Below, piece by piece: positions 1 to 8,430 of a stretch of DNA of 13,067 bases (position 1 is the stretch's first letter; each line of letters begins with the position of its first letter). The DNA lies in the NCBI GenBank assembly GCA_934359535.1, contig CAKRLN010000039.1, forward strand, positions 1-13,067. The letters run 5' to 3'. The position numbers and the translations under genes are program-made. The notes below the pieces were generated by a model. The model did no database searches. It saw only the letters and a list, made by a program, of their open reading frames with translations, and was not told the DNA's origin. This DNA comes from an uncultured Lachnospiraceae bacterium (GTDB lineage: Bacteria; Bacillota; Clostridia; Lachnospirales; Lachnospiraceae).

Positions 1-139
1 CTGTGGAACATGTGCTGGAGAGTGCCCAGTAGGCGCTATCTCAGCTGGTGATTCCCAGTACGAAATCGATGCAGCTAGCTGTGTTGATTGTGGAACATGC
101 GCTGGTGTCTGCCCAACAGGAGCAATTGCTCAGGGTTAA
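1..139 (+). CDS. 2[4Fe-4S] ferredoxin, 3' end (partial)
   Basis: This is the last 45 codons of a small bacterial-type ferredoxin; the start lies before the window. Reading begins in frame at base 2 and stops at TAA 137-139. The visible protein has the end of a first iron-sulfur cluster motif (CGTCAGECP) and a complete second one, CVDCGTCAGVCP, which fits CxxCxxCxxxCP. Each is followed by the GAI segment typical of clostridial ferredoxins, which are about 55-60 residues with two [4Fe-4S] clusters. The family carries low-potential electrons in the cytoplasm for hydrogenases, pyruvate:ferredoxin oxidoreductase or Rnf; the partner cannot be told here. The gene converges on the MerR-type gene and ends 11 bases before a strong hairpin terminator. 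The family call is firm; the specific role is not. Confidence 0.93.
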   Translation, partial: CGTCAGECPVGAISAGDSQYEIDAASCVDCGTCAGVCPTGAIAQG

Positions 140-150
140 TTACCATCGCA

Positions 151-187
151 AAAAGGACTGCCGCTATTGCGGTAGTCCTTTTTTTTT
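151..187. terminator. Bidirectional rho-independent terminator between ferredoxin and merR-type gene
   Basis: A 14-bp stem (151-164 with 169-182, one G-T pair) closes a TATT loop. On the + strand it runs into a T tract (179-187), ending the ferredoxin transcript. On the minus strand the five A at 150-154 read as a T tract, so it can also end the converging MerR-type transcript. The last codons and the TAG stop of the minus-strand gene (164-166) are part of the hairpin. Confidence 0.9.
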
Positions 188-838
188 GCTTTTTTCTGTT
201 TTTGTCTTCTTTTCCTTCCTGCCAAACAAAGAATGCCTTTTCTGAATACTTCCACGTATCGCTGCATCAAGCTTGCGAAACCGTTCTTCATCTGAATCTT
301 CCTTTTCCCTTGCAAGAAAATCCATCTCTTTTAAGATTCGTTCCTGCACCTCCTGCGTAATGACGGTACTAAGCTCCTCATTATTTAAAGAAATGGCATG
401 TCCTACAATATCTGCCATAAGCTCCCGAAACTGTGCCATCCGGTCTTCTGCCTGAAGCTCATTTACCTGTTGCACAAGCCCTCTTTCTGTCATCTGCAAT
501 GCTGTATCATTCGGTCTGTTTTCTGTTTCCAGCTCTCTTGCCTGTCCCTTTTCCATAACCTTTTGATCTGACTCAGAAGCCACCGGATTCTCTACCTGTG
601 CAAACTCCTCTATATTTCCATTATGTATCAGCATGCGGATTGCCTTTAACTGATATCCTTTATCCTTTAGCTCTTTTATTTTCTGGAATTCCTTAATGTT
701 TTCTTTGGTGTAATATCGATGCCCCATCTCATTTCTCGGGATGGCAAGTTCGAGTTCATCTTCCCAGTAACGCAACACATGAGACTCCACATTGACAAGA
801 TTTGCCGCATCAGAGATCATGTAACGTACTTTTTCCAC
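164..838 (-). CDS. MerR-family transcriptional regulator
   Basis: DNA-binding regulator with an N-terminal MerR winged helix-turn-helix. From a GTG start at 838 the protein is 224 residues. The MerR domain covers about 5-73: the motif HVLRYWEDEL is followed by PRNEMGHRYYTKENI and the helix KELKDKGYQLKAIRML. The rest is Glu/Lys-rich, probably helical, with a very basic Lys-rich tail and no recognisable ligand-binding domain or Cys cluster, so the effector is unknown. The open frame runs back to an ATG at 898, but that start lies in the -35 box of a good promoter and the next ATG (871) overlaps its -10. The GTG has GGGAGG 9 bases upstream and is preferred; an ATG at 820 has no ribosome binding site. 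The gene is probably monocistronic, behind the dnaB terminator. The family is certain; the target genes are unknown. Confidence 0.85.
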   Translation of the reverse strand: MEKVRYMISDAANLVNVESHVLRYWEDELELAIPRNEMGHRYYTKENIKEFQKIKELKDKGYQLKAIRMLIHNGNIEEFAQVENPVASESDQKVMEKGQARELETENRPNDTALQMTERGLVQQVNELQAEDRMAQFRELMADIVGHAISLNNEELSTVITQEVQERILKEMDFLAREKEDSDEERFRKLDAAIRGSIQKRHSLFGRKEKKTKTEKSKKKGLPQ

Positions 839-869
839 CTCAGATTTCCTCCCTTCTGTTTCCACCCTC

Positions 870-898
870 ATTATAACGTTCTGCCATGAGCGAATCAA
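870..898 (-). promoter_or_regulatory. Sigma-A type promoter of the merR-type gene
   Basis: On the minus strand TTGATT (893-898) and a perfect TATAAT (870-875) are separated by 17 bases. Transcription should begin near 863, giving a leader of about 25 bases to the GTG at 838. This rules out the two upstream in-frame ATG codons as starts. Confidence 0.65.
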
Positions 899-935
899 AC
901 ATTTTTCATCGTATTCTTTCTAGCTATTTCGACAG

Positions 936-972
936 AAAAAAGGCACAGAGCAGTTGTTTTTGCTCTATGCCT
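936..972 (-). terminator. Rho-independent terminator of the gdpP-rplI-dnaB operon
   Basis: The stem pairs 941-952 with 961-972 (12 positions, one internal mismatch) around an 8-base loop. On the minus strand it is followed by five T (936-940). It lies 21 bases after the dnaB stop and just before the MerR promoter, so it separates the two units. Confidence 0.85.
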
Positions 973-993
973 GATAATTGGAATTCCATCACA

Positions 994-2325
994 TTAATGC
1001 TCCAAATTCGCAAATTTGGTATACTCCGGAAGCCATGCAAGGTTCACGGTTCCAATCGGACCATTACGCTGTTTTGCGATAATAATCTCAGAAATTCCCT
1101 TAAGTTCTGTATCTTTATTATAATAATCATCCCGGTATATAAACATAACAACGTCCGCATCCTGCTCGATCGCTCCTGACTCACGCAGATCAGAAAGCAT
1201 CGGCCTGTGGTCCGGGCGCTGCTCGACCGCACGGGATAACTGTGATAATGCAATAACCGGAACACCAAGCTCACGGGCAAGTGCTTTTAAAGAACGGGAA
1301 ATCTCAGAAATCTCCTGCTGTCTGGAATCGGAATTTCTTCCGGAACCCGACATTAACTGCAAATAATCAATAATGATCAGCTTCAAATCATGTTCAAGCT
1401 TATATTTCCTGCATTTACTGCGCATCTCAGAAATACTGATACCTGGTGTATCATCAATGATAAGCTCCGAATTTCCAATAATTCCAGCGCCCTCAACCAA
1501 CTTCTCCCAATCCGCATCCGAAAGATTACCGGTTCGGAGCGCCTGTGCATCAACCCTTGATTCCAGAGAAAACAATCGGTTTACCAGCTGTTCCTTTGAC
1601 ATCTCAAGAGAAAATATTGCCGTACACATATTCTCATGGAACGCAACGTACTGTGCAATATTTAAAACAAATGCCGTTTTACCCATAGATGGACGGGCTG
1701 CAACCAGAATAAGGTCGGACGGCTGAAGTCCTGCGGTCCGATAATCAAGATCAATAAATCCCGTCGGAATACCGGTAACAGTGCCCGACTGCTTTGATGC
1801 CATCTCAATTTTCTCAAGAGCATTCATGACAACCTGACGGATAGGAACAAATTCCCCACCGGTTCTGCTCGAAAGCAGCGCAAAAATATCGTGCTCTGTC
1901 TTATCAAGAATGCTCTCTAGTGATTCCTTTCCACCATAACACTCATTCTCAATGTCATCGATTGTACGGATCAGACTGCGCTTCATTGCATTTTCTTTGA
2001 CAATTCCGGCATAATACTTGACATTTGCCGAGGTTGGAACCGAAGTAACCAGATCCCGGACGAATTCCAGGCTTGAAACCTCCTCCGGTACATCCTTTTC
2101 CTTTAACTTATTCTGCAGGGTAACCAGATCTACCGGCTGCCCTGCATTGTATAATTCAATCATGGAATCAAACAGGATTCCATACTGTTTATGGTAAAAA
2201 TCGTCCTTCACAAGCATTTCCATTGCTGTGACGATTGCATCCTTATCCATGATCATAGAGCCTACCACCGATTGTTCGGCTTCCAGGCTGTTCGGCATAA
2301 TCCTTTTGATCAGTGTTTCATCCAA
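994..2325 (-). CDS. dnaB: Replicative DNA helicase DnaB
   Basis: The hexameric 5'-3' helicase that unwinds DNA at the replication fork using ATP. The 443 residues match the usual length, with no intein or insertion. The N-terminal domain (about 8-110, PNSLEAEQSVVGSM) packs against primase. The RecA-like C-terminal ATPase (about 180-443) has Walker A ARPSMGKTA at 210-218, Walker B LIIIDYLQLM at 316-325, the ALSQLSRAVEQRPDHRP motif at 359-375 and AKQRNGPIG at 417-425, which carries the arginine finger. The start is TTG (2323-2325), placed 8 bases after a strong AGGAGG; the overlapping ATG one base off-frame runs into a stop within three codons, so TTG is the only sensible choice. The gene is last in the gdpP-rplI-dnaB operon, 16 bases after the rplI stop, and is followed by a terminator. 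Confidence 0.97.
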   Translation of the reverse strand: MDETLIKRIMPNSLEAEQSVVGSMIMDKDAIVTAMEMLVKDDFYHKQYGILFDSMIELYNAGQPVDLVTLQNKLKEKDVPEEVSSLEFVRDLVTSVPTSANVKYYAGIVKENAMKRSLIRTIDDIENECYGGKESLESILDKTEHDIFALLSSRTGGEFVPIRQVVMNALEKIEMASKQSGTVTGIPTGFIDLDYRTAGLQPSDLILVAARPSMGKTAFVLNIAQYVAFHENMCTAIFSLEMSKEQLVNRLFSLESRVDAQALRTGNLSDADWEKLVEGAGIIGNSELIIDDTPGISISEMRSKCRKYKLEHDLKLIIIDYLQLMSGSGRNSDSRQQEISEISRSLKALARELGVPVIALSQLSRAVEQRPDHRPMLSDLRESGAIEQDADVVMFIYRDDYYNKDTELKGISEIIIAKQRNGPIGTVNLAWLPEYTKFANLEH

Positions 2326-2341
2326 GGATCCTTCCTCCTGA

Positions 2342-2788
2342 CTATCCTTCTACAACGTGTACTGATAATTTTGCTGTTACCTGTGGATGCAGCTTTACCG
2401 GCACCTCATATACCCCAAGTGCCTTAATCGCCTCTGGAAGATGCATTTTCTTCTTGTCAAGCTCAAGACCTGTCTGTTCCTTTGCAGCTGCGGCAATTTC
2501 TTTTGTTGATACCGAACCAAAGGTTCTTCCACCTTCTCCGGATTTGATCTTTACGATAACCTTTTTTGTCTCGATCTCCTTTGCAAGCTCCTTTGCATTG
2601 GCAAGATTCTCTGCTGCCACCTTTTCCGCATGTTTGTTCTGAAGCTTCAGATCATTCAGATTCTTTGTTGTGGCCTCTACTCCTAATTTCTTAGGTAAGA
2701 TTGCATTTCTTGCATATCCATCGCTTACGGTAACAATCTCGCCTTTTTTTCCTAATGCTTTTACATCTTCTAATAAAATTACTTTCAT
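2342..2788 (-). CDS. rplI: 50S ribosomal protein L9
   Basis: Large-subunit ribosomal protein that binds 23S rRNA near the base of the L1 stalk and helps keep reading frame. The 148 residues are full length. The N-terminal domain opens with [17 protein letters not shown] and contains the signature [20 protein letters not shown]; a long connecting helix (about 41-75) leads to the C-terminal domain, which begins near [20 protein letters not shown]. The ATG at 2786-2788 overlaps the gdpP TGA by four bases (ATGA), so translation is probably coupled; it also has its own AAGGAG 10 bases upstream, inside gdpP. The order gdpP-rplI-dnaB is conserved in many Firmicutes. Confidence 0.97.
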   Translation of the reverse strand: MKVILLEDVKALGKKGEIVTVSDGYARNAILPKKLGVEATTKNLNDLKLQNKHAEKVAAENLANAKELAKEIETKKVIVKIKSGEGGRTFGSVSTKEIAAAAKEQTGLELDKKKMHLPEAIKALGVYEVPVKLHPQVTAKLSVHVVEG

Positions 2789-4836
2789 TCCTGTATATCT
2801 CCTTCTTTTAGCATTTCATCCAGTGTATCCTGAATAATATGTTTTGCCTGTACAACTGTACAGTTTGTCAGCTGGGCTCCAGCCACATTCAGATGACCGC
2901 CTCCTCCAAGACGTTCCATAATGAGCTGTACATTAATCTCGTCAATGGAACGGGAGCTGACATAGATTTTTCCATTATATTCTGTCAGAACAAAGGAAGC
3001 CTTGATTCCAACAATATTTAAGAGTTCATTTGCAGCCTGTGCCCCGACGATCGTTGGACTTTCTACATTTTCACCCGGACAGACAGAAATTGCAAACGAT
3101 CCGCGGTATACCTCTGCATGACGTACTGCTTCCGCGCGGGCCTTGTATGCTGCCATGTCATTTCGTAACATCTTGCGCACTCTTGTAACCTCTGCACCGG
3201 AACGCCTCAGATAAGCGGCTGCTTCAAAGGTACGCACACCGGTCTTTGTCATAAAATTGTTGGTATCGATCAGAATTCCTGCATAAATACAATCAGCCTC
3301 ACTTGGTTCGAGTTTAAAGCCATTCTCAAAATATTGAAGTACCTCTGCAACCATCTCACAGGCGCTCGATGCATACGGCTCAATATAAGACAGAATCGGA
3401 TTCTCAATAACTTCACTGTTTTGTCTGTGATGATCAAATACAACAATTGATTCAGTCTTTTTTAAAAGCTCCGGACATTCCGTGTAGCTTGGCCGGTTCG
3501 TATCCACTACCATAACAAGTGTATTCTTTGTCGTCATTTCAAGTGCCTGGTCGCTGCTGACAAACAGATCCTCCGGATATCCCTTCTCCGGGGTAAAACA
3601 CTCCATAAGCGGACGCACCGATGAAGTCGGATCGTTGATTACGATCTGCGCCTTTTTGCCAAGCACACGGGCAGCACAGTAAATTCCAATTCCTGCGCCT
3701 AAGGAATCTACGTCAGAGATGCTGTGTCCCATGATCACAACATTCTCTTTATTCTCCATAATCTCATGCAGTGCATGTGCCTTTACTCTCGCCTTAACAC
3801 GGGTGTTCCGTTCTACCTGTTTTGCCTTGCCTCCATAGTAAGACACTTCTTCGCCTTCCTTGACAACGACCTGGTCACCACCTCGTCCGAGTGCAAGATC
3901 AATTGCATTACGCGCATATACATAATTCTGGTTATAATTATCACCGCTCATTCCAATTCCGATACTGAGCGTAACCGCCATTTCATTTCCAACCTTAACC
4001 GTCTTGACATCCTCGATCAGACTGAATTTATCTTCTTCAAGCTGCTTCAGATATTTATATTTGAAAACAACAAAGTATTTATCCTTTTCGATTTTTCTTA
4101 CAAGCGCATCAATATTGGAAAAATACTTGTTTACTTTACGGTCAACAAGTGCAACAAGAAGTGATCGTTTTACATCTTCAATGCTGTCTAAGGCCTCATC
4201 ATAGTTATCAATATATACAAGTCCTGTAACCAGTCTCTGTTCCTGATTCTCCACCATATACCGGTTCAGCTCTGTCTCATCAAACAGATAAATTGCCGTC
4301 AGGAATTCCTCACAGTCAGAAACTTCAATCATCTTGCTGTCTTCCGTAATCATATCAAAATAAATACGGTTCAATGAGATACGGAACTTCCGATCGTCCT
4401 TTTCAAGATATACATTCTGTGGTTGATCTGTTTTCTTTAAAAACTCCCTTGTGATCATCGGAAAAAGTGTTGTGATTGACTTATGATAGTTCCGGCTTAC
4501 TCCCATAAGTGCAGAAAACTGTTCATTCACCCATAGCAGCTTCCCATTGTAATCAAGCAGTGCATATGGAATCTCAAACTGATTCAAAAGCCGTTTCTGC
4601 ACGGTTGCATACTGCGTTGCAAAATTGATCAGCTCATTCACAAGAACCGGACGATTCTGAAAATACGAAACTGTCACAATTGCAAAATAGATCACCGTAA
4701 AAACGGTAATTGTAATTCCGCTTCTTGTATCATAAAAATATAATGGTATATTTAAGATCACAAGCAGTATCGTCAATACAACCGGCCACTGCAGATAGCT
4801 TCGCAGCTTTCCCCTGAATTTAATATTACTCTTCAT
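2785..4836 (-). CDS. gdpP: Cyclic-di-AMP phosphodiesterase GdpP (DHH/DHHA1 family)
   Basis: Membrane-bound enzyme that hydrolyses c-di-AMP to pApA and so affects potassium, osmotic and cell-wall homeostasis. The 683 residues have the full GdpP layout: two membrane segments (about 17-33 and 40-58), a divergent PAS domain (about 85-135), a degenerate GGDEF domain (about 200-330, with KDKYFVVF where an active cyclase has GGDEF), then DHH (about 363-525) and DHHA1 (about 570-680). The metal and catalytic residues are all present: [11 protein letters not shown] at 370-380 (H371, D375, D377), D445 in VVDTNRP, DHH at 468-470, D524 in LIDTNNF and GGGGH at 644-648. The ATG at 4836 has GGAGG 8 bases upstream. 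It is first in the operon with rplI and dnaB. The reaction is inferred from the Bacillus YybT/GdpP family; every expected residue is intact. Confidence 0.95.
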   Translation of the reverse strand: MKSNIKFRGKLRSYLQWPVVLTILLVILNIPLYFYDTRSGITITVFTVIYFAIVTVSYFQNRPVLVNELINFATQYATVQKRLLNQFEIPYALLDYNGKLLWVNEQFSALMGVSRNYHKSITTLFPMITREFLKKTDQPQNVYLEKDDRKFRISLNRIYFDMITEDSKMIEVSDCEEFLTAIYLFDETELNRYMVENQEQRLVTGLVYIDNYDEALDSIEDVKRSLLVALVDRKVNKYFSNIDALVRKIEKDKYFVVFKYKYLKQLEEDKFSLIEDVKTVKVGNEMAVTLSIGIGMSGDNYNQNYVYARNAIDLALGRGGDQVVVKEGEEVSYYGGKAKQVERNTRVKARVKAHALHEIMENKENVVIMGHSISDVDSLGAGIGIYCAARVLGKKAQIVINDPTSSVRPLMECFTPEKGYPEDLFVSSDQALEMTTKNTLVMVVDTNRPSYTECPELLKKTESIVVFDHHRQNSEVIENPILSYIEPYASSACEMVAEVLQYFENGFKLEPSEADCIYAGILIDTNNFMTKTGVRTFEAAAYLRRSGAEVTRVRKMLRNDMAAYKARAEAVRHAEVYRGSFAISVCPGENVESPTIVGAQAANELLNIVGIKASFVLTEYNGKIYVSSRSIDEINVQLIMERLGGGGHLNVAGAQLTNCTVVQAKHIIQDTLDEMLKEGDIQE

Positions 4837-4903
4837 CCATTTCCCTCCGCTTCAGACACCTCTGCCCCATTCTTCGTCTGGATAGATTTTCACATTTAAA
4901 CCG

Positions 4904-4932
4904 ATTATACCATTTTGCCAACCTCAAAGGAA
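4904..4932 (-). promoter_or_regulatory. Extended -10 promoter of the gdpP-rplI-dnaB operon
   Basis: On the minus strand TGGTATAAT has a perfect -10 (4904-4909) with the extended TG element. The -35 position at 17-base spacing holds only TTCCTT (4927-4932), which the extended -10 can offset. The predicted start near 4897 leaves a leader of about 60 bases before the gdpP ATG. The rest of the gap 4837-5034 holds only the terminator of the upstream SPFH gene. Confidence 0.55.
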
Positions 4933-4983
4933 GTCCTTTTATGCAAATGATAAAGTTCCACCGGCAACGTCTGCGCCAAATAG

Positions 4984-5013
4984 AAAAGGATTCACTCCGA
5001 AGAATGAATCCTT
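4984..5013 (-). terminator. Terminator after the SPFH gene
   Basis: A perfect 9-bp stem pairs 4986-4994 with 5005-5013 around a 10-base loop. On the minus strand it runs into TTTTCTATTT. It lies 21 bases after the SPFH stop codon. It is AT-rich and has a short T run, so it may be only partly efficient. Confidence 0.65.
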
Positions 5014-5034
5014 ATCATATCAGTACCAATATTC

Positions 5035-5967
5035 TTATGCCTGTTTATCCTTTGCAATCTCTGCAATTGATTTGGTAAGACCAGCAATTCCCTGAATTTC
5101 CGATGGAATAATGATCTTGGTTGCCTTGCCATCTGCCGCCTTTGCAAATGCTTCCAGACTCTTTAACTGAAGAACCGCCTCATCCGGTGCAGCCTCTCTT
5201 AACATTCTAAGACCATCCGCATTCGCCTGCTGGATCTTGAGAATAGCCTCTGCCTGACCTTCTGCCTCCTTAACCGTTGCCTCTTTCTTTGCTTCTGCAC
5301 GAAGAATGGCAGCCTGCTTTTCTGCCTCTGCATCTAAGATTGCAGACTCTTTGTTACCCTCAGCAACAAGAATCGTAGATTTCTTCTCACCTTCTGCACG
5401 AAGAATGGCCTCTCTTCGCTCACGCTCTGCCTTCATCTGCTTCTCCATTGCATCCTGAATTGCTTTCGGCGGTATAATGTTCTTTAATTCCACACGGTTA
5501 ACCTTGATTCCCCATGGATCTGTTGCAACGTCCAGTGTTGCTCTCATCTTGGTGTTAATTGTCTCACGGGATGTCAGTGTCTCATCCAGCTCCAGATCAC
5601 CAATGATATTACGAAGTGTTGTTGCTGTCAGATTCTCAATCGCCATAAGCGGATTCTCAACACCATAAGCATACAGCTTTGGATCTGTGATCTGGAAATA
5701 TACAACCGTATCAATCTGCATGGTTACGTTATCCTTTGTGATAACCGGCTGTGGCGGAAAATCCACCACCTGCTCTTTTAACAGTACATTTTTTGCGACG
5801 CGGTCAATAAATGGAACCTTAAAATGCAGACCAACCTGCCAGGTTGCCATATAGCCCCCCAGACGTTCAATAATCATCGCGTGTGCCTGTGGAACAATTT
5901 TCACACAGCTTGCAAGGATCATCAACACAATTACAATTACTACAACTCCAGCAATAACGCCACCCAT
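5035..5967 (-). CDS. SPFH/band 7 (stomatin/QmcA-like) membrane protein
   Basis: A flotillin/stomatin relative that assembles into membrane-bound oligomeric cages or microdomains. Of 310 residues, about 3-22 form an N-terminal membrane anchor (with Cys21 at its end). The band 7 domain spans about 24-180, including GGYMATWQVGLHFKVPFIDRV and the stomatin-type segment WGIKVNRVELKNIIPP (152-167). A long Ala/Glu/Lys helix follows (about 170-250), with five 11-residue repeats at 187-241, and the tail contains IIIPSEIQG. The ATG at 5967 has AGGAGG 9 bases upstream, placed at the very end of the preceding nfeD-like gene. The two genes are 4 bases apart, the classic NfeD/SPFH pairing, so their products probably act together in membrane quality control or microdomain organisation. 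The family is certain; the client is unknown. Confidence 0.92.
   Translation of the reverse strand: MGGVIAGVVVIVIVLMILASCVKIVPQAHAMIIERLGGYMATWQVGLHFKVPFIDRVAKNVLLKEQVVDFPPQPVITKDNVTMQIDTVVYFQITDPKLYAYGVENPLMAIENLTATTLRNIIGDLELDETLTSRETINTKMRATLDVATDPWGIKVNRVELKNIIPPKAIQDAMEKQMKAERERREAILRAEGEKKSTILVAEGNKESAILDAEAEKQAAILRAEAKKEATVKEAEGQAEAILKIQQANADGLRMLREAAPDEAVLQLKSLEAFAKAADGKATKIIIPSEIQGIAGLTKSIAEIAKDKQA
5245..5409 (-). repeat. 33-bp coding repeats for 11-residue coiled-coil units
   Basis: Five consecutive 11-residue units (AILRAEGEKKS, TILVAEGNKES, AILDAEAEKQA, AILRAEAKKEA, TVKEAEGQAEA) lie in the SPFH helix. At the DNA level a 19-base stretch at 5292-5310 recurs exactly at 5391-5409, 99 bases (three units) apart. 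An 11-residue period suits a hendecad coiled coil, as expected for the helical arm of SPFH proteins. Confidence 0.8.
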
Positions 5968-5971
5968 AAAG

Positions 5972-6436
5972 TTACTCCTCCTTTTTCTTTTCTACAATTA
6001 ATTTTACTCCAGCGATCCGGACAACCTTTGCAAGCTCTCCTTCTTCGATCACCACTTTATCATCATCGGTGCGCACGGTCCATTCCTGCCCATTGACCAC
6101 TGCGCTGCCGGTCTGATCAAGATTGCTTACCCGCTCACGGATACTGATCACACTGCCGATCAGGCTGTCTGCATTCGTAACTGTGAACTTAGCATTTACA
6201 AATTTCTTTGCCCACGGCCTTGTCGCACATAAAAGCACAAATGAGATCACAACAAAAGCTGTAATCTGAACCGCAAATCCCAGACTGGAAACTGCACACA
6301 GCAATGCAACAAATGCACCCGCTGCAAACCATATGGATGTAAGTCCTACCGTAATAAGTTCTATTACAATAAATAAAACCATACACACCAGCCAGAAAAG
6401 AATGGTCTTATCCATTCCTGCTAATAAATTTCCCAT
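5972..6436 (-). CDS. NfeD-family membrane protein
   Basis: Short NfeD-type protein of 154 residues. Hydrophobic segments lie at about 11-30, 33-50 and 54-71. They are followed by a cytoplasmic OB-fold (about 85-150) with the pattern LIGSVISIRERVSNLDQTGSA, then EWTVR and KLIVE. There is no N-terminal ClpP-like protease domain, so this is the short form usually paired with an SPFH protein; its OB-fold is thought to contact the SPFH partner. The ATG at 6436 has AGGAGG 9 bases upstream. The SPFH gene starts 4 bases after its stop. Upstream, 65 bases separate it from the histidine kinase stop with no terminator, so both a weak promoter at 6457-6485 and read-through are possible. Confidence 0.9.
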   Translation of the reverse strand: MGNLLAGMDKTILFWLVCMVLFIVIELITVGLTSIWFAAGAFVALLCAVSSLGFAVQITAFVVISFVLLCATRPWAKKFVNAKFTVTNADSLIGSVISIRERVSNLDQTGSAVVNGQEWTVRTDDDKVVIEEGELAKVVRIAGVKLIVEKKKEE

Positions 6437-6456
6437 AATCCGAAACCTCCTTTTTT

Positions 6457-6485
6457 ATTCTATCTGTTTTGCCTGCGCTGCACAA
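6457..6485 (-). promoter_or_regulatory. Possible promoter of the nfeD-SPFH pair
   Basis: TTGTGC (6480-6485), a 17-base spacer and TAGAAT (6457-6462) read on the minus strand. The start would fall at the edge of the AGGAGG, leaving a leader of only about 14 bases, so this is tentative. Confidence 0.3.
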
Positions 6486-6501
6486 GCGCTTTTCCCAATT
6501 A

Positions 6502-7716
6502 TTATTCGACACGCTCCGTTCCCCGCTGTGTCCGGATTGCTCCTGTTACATTCATGATAAATGCCTTTGTATATCCCGGATATTCTTTTAGCTCTAACCT
6601 CCAGCCATGCATTGAAACAATCTTTGCTGCTATCGAAAGCCCAAGACCACTGCCTCCCCTGGAATTCCTTGATTCATCCCCAACTGCAAACGGTTCGAAT
6701 AAATGCTCTGCAACGACCGGTGGAATTGGTTTTCCATTGTCTGCAACAACCACACACACACAGCCTGCCTCACACTCTGCGGCAACTAGAATATCCGTTC
6801 CCGGCTCATTATGCCGTATTGCATTCGTAAGCAGATTCGTAATGACACGGGAAATCTGGATTTTATCAGCCGAAATCTCCCATTCTTCCTCTGGAAGCTC
6901 AATGTTAAGATGCATTCCTGCATCTTCCACATCGGTATACATAAGTGCCGCATTTTCACGTAATAATTCTATGATATTTACAGGCTTTTTATCCAGTGAA
7001 AAGCCTTCACTATCCAGCTTCACATACTCAAACAAAAGATTAATCAGTTCATTTAAACGCATGGATTTTGTCTGAATCACGGTCAGATATTCATTCAGCT
7101 TTTCCGGATCCGTAATCATTCCATCCTGAATCGCCTTGGCATATCCTGCAACTGTCGTAATCGGAGTCCTCAGATCATGTGCAATATCTGATAGCATCAG
7201 GTTTCGTCCCTTGTCATACCGTTCATGGATCTCTTTTTCATGCTCTGTGATCTTGTGGACTTCCTTCGATACAATTACCGTAAAATATACTGCTGCTATC
7301 GCATACGGTGTTAAAATAAGTACGATCATTGCAAAAATGATAAGCAGAAGCAGAATTCCCTGAACCGTTCCGATCTGCGTAACTGATCGGTTCTCATGCA
7401 GTCCCGGCACGATCTTAATCATTTCATTCTCAATCGATTCGATCACCACCTGCACACTGGAGGATGCCACTGCCGGAAGAACACTTTTTACCCCAAGTAA
7501 AAACAACTCTATCAGAAATGATAAAATCACAAGAATAATCTGCCATGTCGGAAGTGACCGGTTCCATGTATTATTGGCAAAATAATATTTCTGGACTACA
7601 GGTATAATAAGCTGGTTTAGAAGCTCCATTACCATCCGTTCTGCAATTCCAACCAGCACAAGAATAATGATAAAATTTTTAATCAAAAACCATCGCAGCT
7701 GATTTTTTTCTTCCAT
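6502..7716 (-). CDS. Sensor histidine kinase
   Basis: Membrane kinase of 404 residues, partner of the response regulator just upstream. Hydrophobic segments lie at about 11-24, 58-80 and 119-150, with a modest loop between them and no recognisable sensor fold. The transmitter begins near 165: HisKA has SDIAHDLRTPI with phospho-accepting His180; the ATPase domain has an N box ITNLLTNAIRHN (N294, N298), a G1 box DNGKP (326-330), an F box EPF (341-343) and a G2 box GGSGLGL (354-360). All catalytic motifs are intact. The ATG at 7716 lies 15 bases after the regulator stop, with only a weak GGTGG nearby, so translational coupling is likely. The architecture recalls VanS-type kinases, but the signal is unknown. 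Confidence 0.93.
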   Translation of the reverse strand: MEEKNQLRWFLIKNFIIILVLVGIAERMVMELLNQLIIPVVQKYYFANNTWNRSLPTWQIILVILSFLIELFLLGVKSVLPAVASSSVQVVIESIENEMIKIVPGLHENRSVTQIGTVQGILLLLIIFAMIVLILTPYAIAAVYFTVIVSKEVHKITEHEKEIHERYDKGRNLMLSDIAHDLRTPITTVAGYAKAIQDGMITDPEKLNEYLTVIQTKSMRLNELINLLFEYVKLDSEGFSLDKKPVNIIELLRENAALMYTDVEDAGMHLNIELPEEEWEISADKIQISRVITNLLTNAIRHNEPGTDILVAAECEAGCVCVVVADNGKPIPPVVAEHLFEPFAVGDESRNSRGGSGLGLSIAAKIVSMHGWRLELKEYPGYTKAFIMNVTGAIRTQRGTERVE

Positions 7717-7731
7717 ATTCCACCAGATCCC

Positions 7732-8421
7732 TTATTTTTCCAGACGATACCCAAGTCCGCGAATCGTTTTAATATATGCCCCCGGATCATCCGAGAGCTT
7801 TGCCCGAAGCTTACTGATACATACCATAATATTATTATCTGCAATGATATATTCCTCGCCCCAGCCATACTCATAGATCTGCTGCTTCGTAAATACCTTG
7901 CCCGGGTGCTCCATAAACAGCTCCATAATCCGGAATTCCACTGATGTAAGCTCAATCTGGGTATCTCCCTTTTTTAGTACACAGCCATCCTTGTCTAAAG
8001 AAAGATCCTTTACCTGAAGGCATGCGGCTTTCACTTCGCCCTCTCCAGTACCAAGCGTATAAAACCGCCTCAGATTGGATTTCACCCGCGCCACTGCCTC
8101 TAACGGATTAAATGGCTTTGAAAGATAATCATCCGCTCCAAGATTCAATCCGAGTATTTTTTCTGAATCTGCATTTTTTGCAGAGAGAATAATAACCGGA
8201 ACATTGCTCTCCTTCCGGATCTCCTGAAGCAGATGATAGCCATCCATCTTCGGCATCATAATATCAAGCAGACAAAGATCCACCTGATTGGTGTGAAGAA
8301 GTTCATATGCCTGCTGTCCATCGGAAGCCTCAATTACTTCGTATTTTTCATTTTCAAGATACAACCGGAGCAGCTCCCTGATCTCCTTCTCATCATCCGC
8401 TACTAAAATCCGATATGCCAT
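7732..8421 (-). CDS. OmpR/PhoB-family response regulator
   Basis: DNA-binding response regulator of 229 residues. The receiver domain (about 3-115) has the acidic pair D9-D10, phospho-acceptor D53 in LLDIMMPKMDG, S80 at the Thr/Ser switch position and K102 in SKPF. The winged-helix output domain (about 135-228) has ELTSVEFRIMELFMEHPGKV and ends with SDDPGAYIKTIRGLGYRLEK. The ATG at 8421 has AGGAGG 5-6 bases upstream; that site overlaps the TAG stop of the DUF975 gene 9 bases away, so the two are almost certainly co-translated. The order DUF975, regulator, kinase suggests that the membrane protein is part of the circuit or its main output. A direct repeat of the type bound by this family lies before the unit. 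Confidence 0.95.
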   Translation of the reverse strand: MAYRILVADDEKEIRELLRLYLENEKYEVIEASDGQQAYELLHTNQVDLCLLDIMMPKMDGYHLLQEIRKESNVPVIILSAKNADSEKILGLNLGADDYLSKPFNPLEAVARVKSNLRRFYTLGTGEGEVKAACLQVKDLSLDKDGCVLKKGDTQIELTSVEFRIMELFMEHPGKVFTKQQIYEYGWGEEYIIADNNIMVCISKLRAKLSDDPGAYIKTIRGLGYRLEK

Positions 8422-8430
8422 AATTCCCTC

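Noticed and set aside
3724..4164. 146-codon open frame on the + strand inside gdpP
   Set aside because: It is antisense to a fully conserved enzyme gene, with no ribosome binding site or promoter and a composition expected of a shadow frame.
4837..4903. Riboswitch in the gdpP leader
   Set aside because: The leader is about 60 bases with no stable multi-stem fold or conserved core that I can see.
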